Of a DNA stretch of 64,000 bases, positions 39,301-54,005 are shown in pieces. Each line of letters opens with the position of its first letter. Position 1 is the first letter of the stretch. Position numbers and translations under genes: made by a program. Origin of the DNA: Dolomedes plantarius (taxonomy: Eukaryota; Arthropoda; Arachnida; Araneae; Dolomedidae); assembly GCA_907164885.2 (NCBI GenBank), contig OU015493.1:53474802-53538801 (forward strand), in the 5' to 3' direction. The notes beneath the pieces are model-generated. The model searched no databases and was not told where the DNA came from. It saw only the letters and a program-made list of their open reading frames with translations.

Positions 39301-42300
39301 GCCCAGCCTAACCTTCTGTTTGTGATAGGGTTATATTCAGGTTTTGAACATTCTTCACTATTGAGAATGCAACTCTACTTTTCTTTTCAGTTTTTCCTTC
39401 TGGTTCATCTGGTTCCTCCAAAGTGTCAACGCCATATGCTGCTTCATCAAGTTCGGCTCAAGGCGGAAATCCAACCTCATTACATTCTTCAGTTTTGTGA
39501 GTAATTCGATTATAAATACATATTTGGTTTAGATTATTTGTAGGAAATTGAACTCAATGTAGGTTCACACTGTAAAGACTTTGCCTTAACTAAAAGACTG
39601 CCAGCCATTTTGTATTTAATGCTTTAATTGCATTTCTCGACTAAATACAGGCTATTTACAATATATATATATAAAGATTAAATCCATGGGTTCACGGCAT
39701 CGATGAGGAAGGTCAGACTTTGTTGTCGCTGCTCTCATTTAAGTCTACCTAGGCCTGATAGTATCTCCTTGTCTCTGGTTCCAGTGTCACTCTGAATAAC
39801 TTAAATTCTGAATAACTGACTTTTTTGAACTCATGTTCGGCGACTTTATATACCTCCACTAAACGTTCTAAAAAGGTCTGGAAAACGCTGCCTTTTTTTT
39901 ATTCAGTTACATTCCCAGATGACTAGGTGCCTCTGGTCGGCAACTTCCCTTTTGTAGCTGACGAACTGTTCCGCGAGCTGTTGGTAGCACTTCCGGTCCT
40001 TATGTCACCAAGACTGTTTGTCTGCAGCCGTATAAATCAATTCTGTGCACAAACCGTATGTTGGTTGGTCTTCCTAGAATTTCCATGCATAAAATATTCG
40101 CTATTGTACGGGACCCACATTAATTTTTTTTTTTCTTCTGCAAACTGTACTCTGGTATCAAATTAATGTTAGATTAATGTTAAAGTCCAAGGTAGTATGG
40201 AGTAGTATTATATTGTATGATTTTCATTAGGTTATTTAACAAACTAAATGATATCTGTTGCATAAGGTAAATGCTGGGGACATTATCTTCTGAATTAATT
40301 TGATATGTTTGGTTTTAATGTACTACATATTTGGTTTTTATATGTAGTAGCTGCTATTAAGTTAATAGAGTGCAGAAGGAAGCAGAGATGTCAGATAAAA
40401 GATGAAATACCTGGCCTTTTTAAAATTTTCACGGAAAGAGTTTCTTTTTTCACAAAAAGTAATTCAAATTAACTTGCAAAGAGAGCTGGTTTTAACTTAA
40501 GTGTATTCAGATGGTTAAATAACTTGTCTTCTATAGTGCATCTAGTGTTCATACAGGCAGAGAGAGTTTAAACTCATGATATTCAAACAAAGTACAATTT
40601 CTAACTCACATTAATAGTGAGAGATGAAATGCAGATTTATGTCCATAAATGCATGTGCATGCTTATAAACATAAATTTATTTATTTAAAATTCCTCTAAA
40701 TTAATCTGTAACAGGAGTTGCAAGGTATGACAAATAATTTTTTTTAATGATCAATGATTAAACTGTTCACACATTTTTTATAAAATGAAATTATTGCCAA
40801 TATTGATGGTGAAACAACACATAACAGACTTTTCAATTTTTGCTTTTATAGCTTGCATGAATTCCATTTTTTTTCCATCTACAGAAGATATAAACATTTG
40901 TTATAAACATTTATTTGAAATTGTTGTATTTACAGGCAAAATTTGCATCATCATGATTCAAATAGCTCTTGGCCAGATTCTGACTGTGATCAAACTCAAA
41001 TGCAGAAGAGCCTCCTGAAGTGGGAGTCGGATGAACAGTTGGGCCTTTTATCAACCATATCACCTGTTCTTTACGCCAATATCAATTTGCCTCACCTCAA
41101 GATAGAATTCCCTGGTAACATTTCCTCAAGTGTTACAATTTTTAAAGAACTTTTTAACTTATTAAAAAAATATGTTAATTTGTACCTTTTCATGAAATTA
41201 TAGGCCTTTTCTTTTAATTTTCAGCTTGGGCTGATAGAGTGAAGCAAATAGCAAAAATATGGCGGGGCCTGCCAACTGAAAAGCGACAACCATACTTGGT
41301 ATGCAGCCTTATTTGGTTTTCTATAGATTTCCTGCTTTTATTATAAAATTTGCTTATTTTTCAAGTTTAATCTGTCTCTGAATACCAATTAAAATGGAAT
41401 ATAAATCTAAGAATAACATTTTATCAGAAATTTAACATGTGCTAGCTTATATTATAAGATTTGTATTATATTTCCACTCCAAATATATGAAATATTTGAT
41501 ATAATTTCAAATGTTTTAGCCATAAAAATTTATGTTTTTCTCAAAGTTTTAAATTTAGTTTTATCAATATGATTTTAAGTTAACAAAAATGTCTTTATTG
41601 CATATAAGCATTTTTGTTAATTTTGATTAACCTCCAAATGTCAAAACATTTGGAATTGATGGATTTAAACTTTAAGAAATATCCTAAAAAACTTTTTCTG
41701 CAAATCTGCAAAGTGCATTTTTAATATTGAATAATAGGCTTTTCCCCTGATTTCCCCTGTTGTAGAATACTTTGAAGGGTCATATAATATCTTTTTTTTT
41801 TTATGAGAAAAATATATTTCCAGTGATTGCAAAAATGAACAAAATGTTTTTGAGAATCCTAGTCCTAAAGCCTTGTAAATTTATACAATTTAGTTTTTGA
41901 CAGGAAAGTTATATTATTCAATATTTGTACTCACCAGAAAAGCAAACATAGCTAAAAATTTCAGGGCAAATGAAACATGATTGAAAGTCTTTGAGTAGTG
42001 TAATTGTAGTACATTAGTTTGAGTAGTGTAATCATATTAGTTGATAAATTTGAATTTTTAAAAAAGTTAATTTGAGCATAGAATGCATTTGAAAGGAAAG
42101 TGAAATAAAGATTCATTCCTCAAAATCAAACTCACATCAGGAAGTTTTAAGTTGTAGTTCACCATGAAAATTTGAAAAAGTCAGAATTTGTTTTATTGAT
42201 GATATAGAAACACTACATAAATAATGGCAGTGTATTTCTTTATTTCAAAATGTAGTATGAAATGAAATATTTCAGTGATATATATTTTAAATTTGTAACT

Positions 42301-43297
42301 GTTTTATTGTTAAAATTGTTTAATTTATATTTTTTTCTTATCAGCAACGTGCTCGAGAAAATAGAGCTGCATCTAGATCACAGCGATCCAATAGTTCTGT
42401 AAGTATCTTCATCAATATGTGAGAAACAGGATAATCATTGTTTTTAAACAGTATCTTCTCTTCTTTATGCATTTACTAGCTGAATACCCGTGCTTTGCTA
42501 TGGGAGTACATTTTAGGATAATTATAATGAAAAAATAATGAAATTGCTTTTTAGAAGATTTCCTTATAAACAATATTTTTTGTTTCTTCATTGGGTAGGA
42601 CTAATATTACCTGGCTCTCCCGCAAACTTACACGTGAGCAAGCTACGTAAAACTGACCATGGGAGAAACAATTTTCTCTTAAATCTAAACCAGTGTATTT
42701 TAAAGTTTGGCCTTGAGACTTATTTATTGTCATGGGAAAGCATATTTTGAGGGGAAATTGCAGTTTTATGAATGGGTTTAATTTAATATCCGTAAAGCAT
42801 ACTAATTTGAATTAAATTCTTAAAAAACTTCCATCTCAATTAGTCTAGTGGTTAAATTTTATCTTTTACTGTATTTTAATATTTTTGTCAGTTTAATTTC
42901 ATTGTTATGCCCATGACTCAAAATTAATTTAAAGTATCAAAAAGAAAAGAAATCTTGTCATCAGCATTTAATAAATTAAATTCTAAACATTGATCTTTAA
43001 AAATTCCCCGAAAATCAGAAAATGGAGATAAAGATTCAAAAAAGATTTCATTTAAAAGGTATTTTTATGATCTTTCTCATGATATAAATTTTATGACCCT
43101 CAGCTTATTATTTTAAATGCACACTTAAAAAAGTTACAAAAACAGCTTAAAAATTTAATGTAAAAAAATCTAAGAAGAATTTTTCAAATATCTTTCTTAG
43201 TGCACCCCTACACTATAAGAAGAATCACCATGCAAAATTTCAACCCTTTATGTCAAGTGGTTTGGTCTGTGCATTATCTGTCAGTCAGTCAAGGAAC

Positions 43298-43383
<86 letters not shown>

Positions 43384-43505
43384 TCTTCTCCTAATTAAAA
43401 AAACAGCAATTGTTTATATAGAGAAAAAACTATCATTTGATCTTTTTTTAAGTAAACTTTTCAAGAAAGAAAATTAATTTTTAAAAATTTATTATAAGAC
43501 AACTT

Positions 43506-43537
<32 letters not shown>

Positions 43538-46500
43538 AAGTTTGCTAATTATTTTATTCTCATTTCTTTGATCATGCTTCATACAAAAGTTATAGAAACT
43601 AATAAGACCAATCTTGACTCAACAATATAAGAAATTCTGTTATCTAGATTTTAAGACGATCCTGTTATTTTTCTGAACAATATCAACAATCATATTCATC
43701 TGTTTGAAATGGACTAATTCAAACAGTCAAAAGATCCTGAAAGTCACAAAATGCAAATTTTTATTGACTTTGCTTACAAAACAGCGCAAAAAGGGAGGAA
43801 ATATTGATCATCGTAAAAACAACAGAAATAACTTTTTTTTTTCTATTAGCCCTTGTTTTTCAATTTAATTGTGCAATTCAGCTCATAATTCAGACAGCAA
43901 TTCAAAACAGTTAAGTATATTGTGTTATAATCAATTAAAATATCTGGATTGAATTGATGAAAATCAGAAACTGGTAGTATTCCATACGTGCCAAGTGTCC
44001 CGTAAAAAACATATTCGTTCCGTTTTTTAAGCTTTGTTACGAAAATACATTTTCAAGCAAAAATGTCCCGTATTTTTACTTCCCCAGCACCATCACTTTT
44101 TTCCCCCTTACATCGCGTTTTCGAGATTCCACTCCTAGCAGCTTACACTATACAAAAACATCCTGGACAGCAAGCAGCTTCTACAACATTAGAAAGAAAG
44201 AGAAAGTCAACATCATGTGCTTCACCTAAACTAATAAAAAAAGTAAAATCAACCTCATTAGCTTCACCAATACCAGTAAAAAAAATTAAAATCAATGTCA
44301 AGTTCTTCACCCAACTCTGTAAAACAGTTAAAACCAACCTCATGTGCTTCTCAAAAATCAGCAGAAAAAGTAAAATCACTTGCAGAGTCACCATCATCTA
44401 CCAATAATAATAATAAACGCATATTGCAGTGGAAAGAAAGAATTTTTCTTACATTAAGCTCAAATCTTGATCATACTTTAGCATTTTTTGTGAAAAATGT
44501 GATTGTCATTTATGAAACATATAATGTGATGTTTTAAAGTGAAGAGCCGAAAATTCACAAGATGAGAAGAGAGTTATCGAATTTTTTTGAATTGTTGGTG
44601 AGATTTGGGAAAATATCTGTCACAACTAGCTCGAAATGTGTATTTAATGTGAAATTTGATGTATTTAAAATCAGAAGGATGATAAAGATTTAGTTATAGG
44701 ATCCGAAACATCAAAATTTGTCAAAGAATTGTCTGAAAGCGATATTTTACAGTTCTATTCTTGTGTTAGAAAATATTATACAACATCTTGTTGTTCTTTT
44801 TCTTTCATTTTTTCTGTTGCACGCTGTGTTCCTTATTTTTTTTCTTGGGAGGTTGGCAGCTATGGTATTCATACATTATTATTATGTAATATACTTTCAA
44901 ATTAGTTCATATTGATGATATAGAAACTGCCTGAATTATTGAAACATTCTATAAATTTTACTCAATGCGATTGGGAAACTGTAAGTCAGCTCAAGTTCTG
45001 AAGAGGGACTCTTCATAAGGTAATCGGGGAGTCCCCAAGAAGTATTCAGTAATTTTTGAATCAGTTTCACCTCAATCCTAGATTATCTCTTTATCATCAC
45101 TATTAAACTGTGTTTTGCCATTGAAAAAGCATTGAATATAGGTCTTCAAGAATTCTGGTTTTATTTGTATGTAGTGGAATTCTTTCAAAGTTTTCTTAAA
45201 GCTCTTCCCATATCAGGACTGCATCAGAAATAGTACATTTGAGCCTGTACATTTTATCAAGAACCATGGGTACTAGGTTCAGATTAGTCAGCAACAGAAT
45301 TGAAGTCCTCAAAAGCTAGAGTTTTTTAAAGCACTTTTTGATACCTTATGTGCTATGACAGATCAATCAATTCCCTAGTGAAAGCTTGGATTCTAATGTG
45401 TATTTTCTTTAGTTTGTTACAGCCTGTTTGAAGTTCAAAGACTTGAAATACACTTATATATCTCATTCGTACAAAGTGACAAATGTGATTTTAAATTGAT
45501 ATTTATTTTCTGGCAATAGGAAAGTGAAAAATCTCAGAAAGAAACTCGAACTTCTGAAAGTGATCAAGAGAAACAGTGGAAGCAGCTTCAAGCCATGCGG
45601 CAACTTCAGCAGCAAGCTCAGCAGAGACTGTTGCAGGAGCAGAGAGTGCAAGGTGAGTGGGCATTAATGCTTTCATTAGATTTATTGAATTGAATGGAAG
45701 TAGAAGGCGTTCGTATGAAACTTAAAAAAATAAAAATAAAAAAACACTTTTCTTGGGAATTTTTGTAATAACAATGTTGAAAATTATCTTAACCTTAATC
45801 TTTGTTAATTTTTATGTAATTTGTACTTAAGCTTAGAGAAGCCCATTTGATGGAAAGAAAACAGTCATCGGAAAGAAGATGTTATTATAGAAATTTTTTC
45901 TTTCTTTTGTAATGTACTCTCTCAATTTGAAATTTGAAATGCTTTAATTCTATATTCTTCTGAGTTCAAAAGAAATGCTGCTATTTTTTTCACTGCAAAA
46001 ATGAAAAGGTTTAAAAGGTTACCCCTGACTTTAAATTTGAAAAAACAAGCAAACAAACAAACAAAAACTCAGACCGTAAACAGTCTTTCCTTCAAGTTCA
46101 CAATTTCTGAGGGTCTCGACAGGCTAAAATTAGTAAGTATTGCAAGGTTGTAATCCCAACTTTTAAAAAATAAGGTTTTCTTGATAAGAACTTAAATAAA
46201 AAGCTGAATATAGTTGAAAGACGAGCCGGGGGGGGGGGGGGGATAAGTTTATTTAAACAGTAGTATGTACTTCAATGGTCATGAAATTTTATTTTTAAGG
46301 TCATGAAAAGTCATGAAATTGACTTTCTCAAAAGTAGTAGACACTCTGTATATGTTTAGTGTTATATATATATATATATATAGGATATGTATTTACCTCC
46401 CCACTCCACCCATTAATATTGATATATATATATGTGCATGTGTCTGCATATTGTAATTTGCATATAAATATTCAAAGACTGTGGATGGGATGATCTGAAA

Positions 46501-49500
46501 CATTGGATTTGCATTTACTTTATTTTCAATTATATTTATGTATTGAAAATGATTATTTTGTCTCCAGCAGCTGTTTTGAAGAGTCAAACCGAGAAGCCCA
46601 TCGGTTCTGTAGTGTCTGAAATGGATAAAAACCTGAAACTTTATCACTCAAAGTCCCTCTCTGAAATTCCTCAGTTTCCTAACACAGCAATAATGGATGA
46701 TAACAATGCCAAGGAGAGTCGCAAAGTGTTTGAGAAGAGGTGGTCTTCTTCAGCAATCGACTTGAATACAGCTCAGGCTTTAATGCAGGTAATGTATATT
46801 TATTAATCAGTAATAATAATAAAGTAGTTTTAATCTATTCTATGCTTTTTTTTAATGCATTTTGATGGTCTAAAAAAAACAGGTGCCCTTTAAAAAAAAA
46901 TTTTTTTTTTAAATATTTAAAATTTTTTTTTTATTATTATTTATTTATTAAGCCTGTCAGAATTTAAAAAATAACATTGAAGTTATAATTTTAAATTTAA
47001 TTTCTGAATCCAGGCAATCTTTTATAACAGTATTTCACCAAATGTTAATGTTGTAATTAAAAACCACAACTTTCTTAATTGTATCAATCAAACATCCCTT
47101 TAAGTTTAAATTGGTTAAATTTGTTCTTCAATGCCTTTTATCCTTCTTTTCAGTGTAAAGTTTTGATCTCTGCTTTTTCTGTTAGTTTGTTTCTATTCCA
47201 GTAGTCTATCACTAGTATACAGATCATTGGAATTCTATCACCTACCTTTTAAAATATATCAATTTAAAACACCATTGTTAAAACCACTTTAAGTAACTTG
47301 TTTTATGAACAGACATTTCAGTTTCTTTACACTCTGATCTACTAGCTCTTTGAAATACAAAAAGTAACTTTGGAGGTAACAGAAAAATTTCTTTATAGTG
47401 ACAAATTTTAGAAAATTAGGCACAAATGAGTAAATGCTTAAAAAGTTTATTTTCAAACTTTGTTTTGCAGAACTTATGTTTCTTGGTGTTTCATTTCATA
47501 CCTTTCTTAAAAATATGACTCGGTTAAAATCTGGTGTCTTGTCAGCATTAAAAAAAATTACTATTATTGCAAATAATAACCTATCACCATTATTGTATTA
47601 TATTATGCAAACTTTGTGTTTTCTTTCTTTGATAGCCTTTATTTTGCTGATAATTTCTCTCTAAGAATTATTCATATTTTTTAATGTTACTGGTCAGTTG
47701 TAGTAATTTTAATTACCTCAATAGGTTAATTTTTCACTGTAATCTTATTTTTACATTTCTTTTGATTTTTGATGATTTTATACTGTGATACTATTTCATG
47801 ATAAATTTTTAGTTTAGTAAATCCCACTGCATTTCTCCAAATATTTCTTAATTTTATAATTTCTTGCTTTGAAATTCTTGTTCCACCTAGCATTTGCTTT
47901 AAAAACAATTGCATTTTTGAGTAATCGACTAGGAATCGATTGATCAAGGAATATTTGAATAAACGCTATAAAAAGCCTTGCCTGTCTATAATGTTTCAGC
48001 CATACCTATTTCTTTAGTGGCCAACTCATTACAATAACTATTTTAATGAAGTTCCTAGAAAATTTTCCTGTTTATGACAAAAATAAAGTTAAAAATTGAT
48101 TAGTATTTAAATGAATTGAAAATTGGAGCTTCTCACTAAAAACTATTCATTTGACTTTAAATAAAAAGTAACTCAACAATAGTGCCTTTTAGTATAGGTT
48201 CAAGCATTGTATATCTTTTGCGTATTTATGGGAGAGAGTATAGAAAAATAGATATTTTATGTGATACTTGCTTCATGAGCATCATATTGATTTTGATGTT
48301 TTGTGTGCTGCAGTTTATAATACAAATTGTTTGGAGTAAGCATTTTTATTATTAATATTTTTTGTTATATTTTAGGGTGCTAAAATTAAAATGGAAATGC
48401 CAAGTCCTGTTCAGCAACCATTTCTTAAAGATTGTATCCAAAATACTTTAATCCCCAGTCGTAACACTGTTGTTCATACACCTTGCATTCAGCCATCATC
48501 ATTAGAGCCTCAGTTGTCTATTCCTGATACTTCTGTCTCTTCTTCCACTGCAATGAAAAATGCTGATCCTTTTCAGGTCTCCTCATCAATAGTGGTTACA
48601 TCCCAAACTGTTACACAAATGCAGAAATCCCAGTTATCGGTGCCTTCGAAATCTATACTTATTAACAAAGATGAAGTGACTAGAGTAACTACTCCAACTG
48701 TTCCTAAAGAAATGATGAACACACCTCCAGCTACACCCCGACCCCACAGCTCTGATTCTTTCTTTCAACTGTCTGCATCACCGCAGTCCCAGCTCCTTGC
48801 TTCTCTGGATTCCCATTCTCAGCCTTCACCTGCTAGCAGTAAGGGGATAGTAAGCACTTCAACAAGCATTGATGTGCCTAAGCAGAGCCCAGCAATGAGG
48901 CAAAGTGTTGCTGGGTTGGGTCTAGCAACCAAAGTCGTCCTCCATCCCCCATCCAGCAGTCCCAAGCCCCAACCAATGCAGCAGACTGTTGAGCAGTTTG
49001 TTCTTCAGCAGAGTCCTCTGACTTCTGCCAACATTGTGAAACAGCTGTCTGAGTACAAAGAAACTTTTGGATCTCTGTCAAATGCTAGAGCCTTGATGGA
49101 ACAAGAGAAGCCACTTGAGCAGCAGAACTTAGAACAGTTTTTACGGGAGGGCTCATTGACAATGCCATTCTCAAATAAAGTGCCCCAGCATCAGCAGTTA
49201 AGGGATTTATTGCAAAATAAAAAGTTTACTGAACCTGGTATGGATGGAAATGAGGAGGGTAATTTTTATTTCATGTTTGATCTGAAGTTTTATGGTCTCT
49301 GTGGTAAATGTTTTTATTCTCTTGAAAACCTTCTTTCCATGTTTTTCTGTTGCATTCATATTCTATTTAGACATCTCAGCCTTTTGTGGGACTAGAAAGA
49401 GATAGATTTTTCTTTTTGTATGAATTTGAATATCCATCATTCCATTTCAGGCTTGTCTGCCAAAGCTGTTCACATGTTCCTTAGTATTCTTTTAAATAGT

Positions 49501-52004
49501 AAATGAAATAAACAACTCAGGTATAGATAAGATATATATAATTTTTTAAAAATTTATGCATATTTTGGATAGGATGCTACCATTCGGTCCAAAACCTGTC
49601 AGTTTGAGTTCCACTGTTGGCATGAATGTTTGTAGCCATTCAAAATCAGCCTGAAATGTGATATAGGTCCTGTAGGTCCTAGTCTAATTAGCCCTTATGT
49701 ATGAAAAGTTGATCGTAGCACTCTAAACCAACCAATTTATACATGGTTTCGCATAATCATGGAGTGGAGATGACTGCATTCTTCATACTTCCAGATATGT
49801 ACATTGCAGTCTTATCTGAATTTCTTTTCTGTCAGTTTGATGCTATATTTTTAATTTTTTTTATATTGAGTCATTTTTAAAAGCCATTGATATTAATTTA
49901 CTTTCCACTATAAAAAAAATCACCCAACTATATAGTTATTTCTTCTAATTGGATTTTGTATGCAAATGTTATTCTTAATGCACTTTGTAAAAATCCTACT
50001 TCTGCTATTCTTTTTTACCAAAAATCAATAATACCATATCTCTAGCATGAAAATCCTAAGTTCCTCAATAAAATGAGATTCCCTAAAACTGAAGTTAGAA
50101 TTATTATTATTGTTATTATTTTTTTGTTTAAAGCCAAGAAAAAATATTTTGTTCCTGAAAATATTGTACAAAAGTAAAAATCCATTCTTTCATGGTTCAC
50201 AGGTAATTTGCCTTGAAAATAAAATTTTTGTGAAAATTAGGAAGAATAAAAATATTTTGAAGTTTTTAATAACCATTTGAAAAATTTTCAGTTTGATCCT
50301 ATCCAAGGCTTGCATTGATAGTCAAAGGGCTTTAGGTCTAGTCTTTCGAACCAGAGTCTGCAGGTTTGAATCCTATGGCAAGCATGAGTGTTTGTTGATC
50401 AAAATCAGCTTTAGGTCCAGATCAGTTAAGCCCTTGTATTTTTAGTATATTTTTTCTAAAAACCCATAGAAAAAAATAATAAAAATAGAGCTCCTAAACA
50501 ACCATTTAAATGATTCCTGAAAATGAAGAATAGGGTTTTAATTTCATTGAAACCCATAAATTTGAAATTTTTGAAAATGCCAGCATCTTGATCAAATTAT
50601 TTAACTTGTCATAAGCTAACCTTTGTAATTTTTTAATGAGAGTTTGATTTCTTTGTTTTTTGTTAGAGGGACTCTTTAAAACCTCTGGTAGATCTTCGTT
50701 AGGTGTTCCTGTATTAACCATGTAATCTCCATATTTTCTTTTAGAAGCTAATGAATCCTGAAAAATGTACCATTTTAAACACTTTTTTTCATTTTAGAGT
50801 AGAGTCCCGATAATCCGAACTTTGGTAATCTGAAAGTCCGCTTAATCCAAAACATAAAGTAAAAAAGAACTAAGTTTTCAATAAAACCACAGTGATACTA
50901 AGTAATATAAAGTATATTTCTGAAAATTACAAGAAAATTCAAAGTTAGACAATGCACTGAACTAATTATTACTGAACTTCATTGGTTTGAAAAATTTGTT
51001 AATTTTTTTTTTCGAAGAGAAAAAGACCTCTCCCTTGAAGCCAAATTACACTAACACGTCAGAAAAATAGTGTCAGCTGGGTCAAGGTGGAGTGTTGCTC
51101 TATGTAACGTAGCTCTACATCAAATGCAGCCACGGCGTCTGAGTGGGATACCCTTTGCTCGCTGTCACCATCTGATTCACTTTCACTCTCGTCTGAGACG
51201 TTGACAGGTTCTTTCAAAACCATTTCAACAATCTGCTGATCCTCTAAAATCCAAATGTCAAGCACTGTGACGTATTGTTAGAACAACTACACTACTGTAC
51301 TGTACTAGGCAGCGGTCTGCTCCTTTATCACCCATGCGGTACCGAGATTTGGTTATGTTTAGACAGACCATATAAAATAAACTGTGTTATCACACGTTAT
51401 TATGTAATTTTATTTTATTTTAAGGAAGATTTCGCTTAATCCGAAAAATTCGTTAATCCAAAACGGGTGTGGTCCCAATCATTTCGGATTATTGGGACTC
51501 TAGTGTACAAATTTCTTGAATTGTTCTTTTCAAGTATTTGAAAAACAAAGGATATTACTAATTTGAAAATTTAAACTGTATATTACTCAAAAAAATGCTC
51601 AATTAAATTGTCTATACACTTGCCGAAAATTTCTCCAAAAAACATATTATACAGTGTCTTTCAGATAAAATTCATTGAAATTTGTGCAAACATAATTAAA
51701 AAAACCTTTGCACAGAATGCAGTAATTCTAATGATTTTTCTGTTTTTTCTCTGTCCCATCGATGCTTCTGATGAACATATTGATATAAATAAAGATATTA
51801 ATTTTTTTTATTATGTTTTTACAAGTACAGTAAATCATTAGCTTTAACTGTGTACGTGCTAATGATAACCACTGTAAAGATGGGAATTTAAATAGATTCA
51901 AATTGAAATTTTTTAATTAAAATATTTTAAAAATTAAAACTTTGGGTATTCAAAAGATGCGAAGTATTTATGTAAACTTTTTAGGGCCTTGAAAAAGCTG
52001 CTGT

Positions 52005-52076
<72 letters not shown>

Positions 52077-53965
52077 AAAAAAAAAAAAAAAACCTGAAGA
52101 CTTTTTTTTTATTTATTTCCTAGGGAAAAAAGTTGATAAGTGTTAAAAAATGAACACTTTGCACTGTTATATTATGAAATAGCTAATAAATCTTATATGA
52201 ATTTAATTTCTATTTCATGTGACTTTATGGGCTGTTTGCTATTACAAAGCAGGCAACTTTTTCTTGAAGGGGAGTAGCTTTATATTGGTAAATTGATTTT
52301 AAATCTAAAAGTGCTTAAAAAGAGCTTTGTTTGCTTTTAAAGAGGGTTATGAAAACTATTTACAATTTGATATTGATGTTTTGCACTTTGTGACTATTAT
52401 TGTGACACTGTAAATATTGATATTTTACCTTTGTTGTTGATTTATTTTATTTCTTTTATATTCAGTAAAACTGAAATCTCAGCAAGTAAACCAGAATCTT
52501 TTGGATGCTTCAGGGCTCTCTAAAATATGCGTAGTATCAAGTTCAAGCATGACGAATGTCGACAGCGCTGTTCACACAGCTATTAGTTCTTTTTCCAATA
52601 GTTTGACCTCTTCTCAAGCTGTGCCTGAGAAGCTGGAACATAGGTCTCAGTCAGCACCTAGTAACAATTTCCTCCTGCCTGAAGGTGAAAAAAAGAATTC
52701 TGCCATGGGCGATGTGTGCATGCCTGTTGTTTCTGACAAGGCTGAGTCAAAGGAAGAAGTGTGTTCTGACATGAATAAGAAAAGAAAAACCACTGCTGCT
52801 GACCTTGTGAAAGACTTGGATTCACAACCTGAAGAACATGATGTCATTACTGCTGGTTGTAATTTAGATGTTTTATCTGCAGATGTAGGAGAGTTAGAGT
52901 TAGATGATGATGAATTATTAGGTAAGTAGATATCCCGTTTTTGTGTGCCTGTAATATTTTCATTTAAATTTAACAAATCTTTTTTTTTCAATGTAAAATA
53001 AATATGTGTGATAAGATTAGTGTATAGTAATTTATCCATATTTAAATGGATTTAAGTTATTTGGTATTTTACCTAGAGCATTTACTAGTTATAATAATCC
53101 ACATGAAATTCATGAAAAACTCACTAGTTTTGTCATTTGAACATACAAATAATTCCCCCACCTTTGATTTTTAACAATAATATCTTTATTAACAATTTAT
53201 TGCTGTTATGTGATACAATTATGTGATACTTAATTTTTGGGGTTTTAAGAATATTCTCAATTTTCTGTTTTCTAATGTTTAAATATACCCCCTATTTTTC
53301 ACCTGCTTCTCTTTTATGTTTATCAGTTTACCTTCCTGTAAACTTTCAAAATAAATATATTCCAACACTTTGTTTTATTTCATTCTTAAATCTTTCATGT
53401 AAAAAGTAAACAACTTTAGAATAGAATTAATCTCTTAGAGTGTGTACTTCACAATTTTGTCAGGGATTAAAATCACTATTTGTTTAGTGAAAGTATAGGA
53501 ATATATATATAAATATATATACAGTGCTTTTTTTCTGAAAAAAAATTAGGTGGGTATACTGTGCTTTCTCAAATAAAGGTGCATATTTTTAGTACTGTGT
53601 TTTCACACGTCCAGTCACAGGGGAACAAAAAACTCGCAATTGAAAAAAAAAATACTTAAAAATAATTGTTATATATTAACAATTGATTCGTAAGTTTCTT
53701 AAAATTTTGGTTAAGCCAAAATAATACTTAAAAAGGTAGGGATACGCTGTATACCCATTTTTTCTCAAATAAAGGTGTGTATTTTTAGTAGCGTGTTTTC
53801 GCATGTCACGTCACAGGGAAACAATAATTTTAAAAAAATATTTTTTTTTTATATTAACAATTGATTCATAAGTTTCTTAAAATTTTGGTTCAGTTAAGCC
53901 AAAACAATGCTTTAAAAAAAGGTGGGGATATGCCGTATCAATGCGTACCCCCCAGAAAACAAGCC

Positions 53966-54005
<40 letters not shown>

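Larger units (their letters stand above)
42476..43382 (-). mobile_element. Helitron remnant with helicase tail
   Basis: Plus strand starts CTAGCTGAATACCCGTGC after host A (the 3' end on the minus strand) and ends in a (TA)n then GA (5' end TCTATATA on the minus strand, about 43382). Its interior 42900-43300 matches the nested Helitron at 22762-23442. It keeps the C-terminal helicase segment at 42551-42775. Confidence 0.8.

Noticed and set aside
44063..44407. Open frame as an extra KMT2C/D exon
   Set aside because: Exons at 42345 and 45520 join in phase without it, it has no matching splice sites, and the composition is unlike the neighbouring exons.
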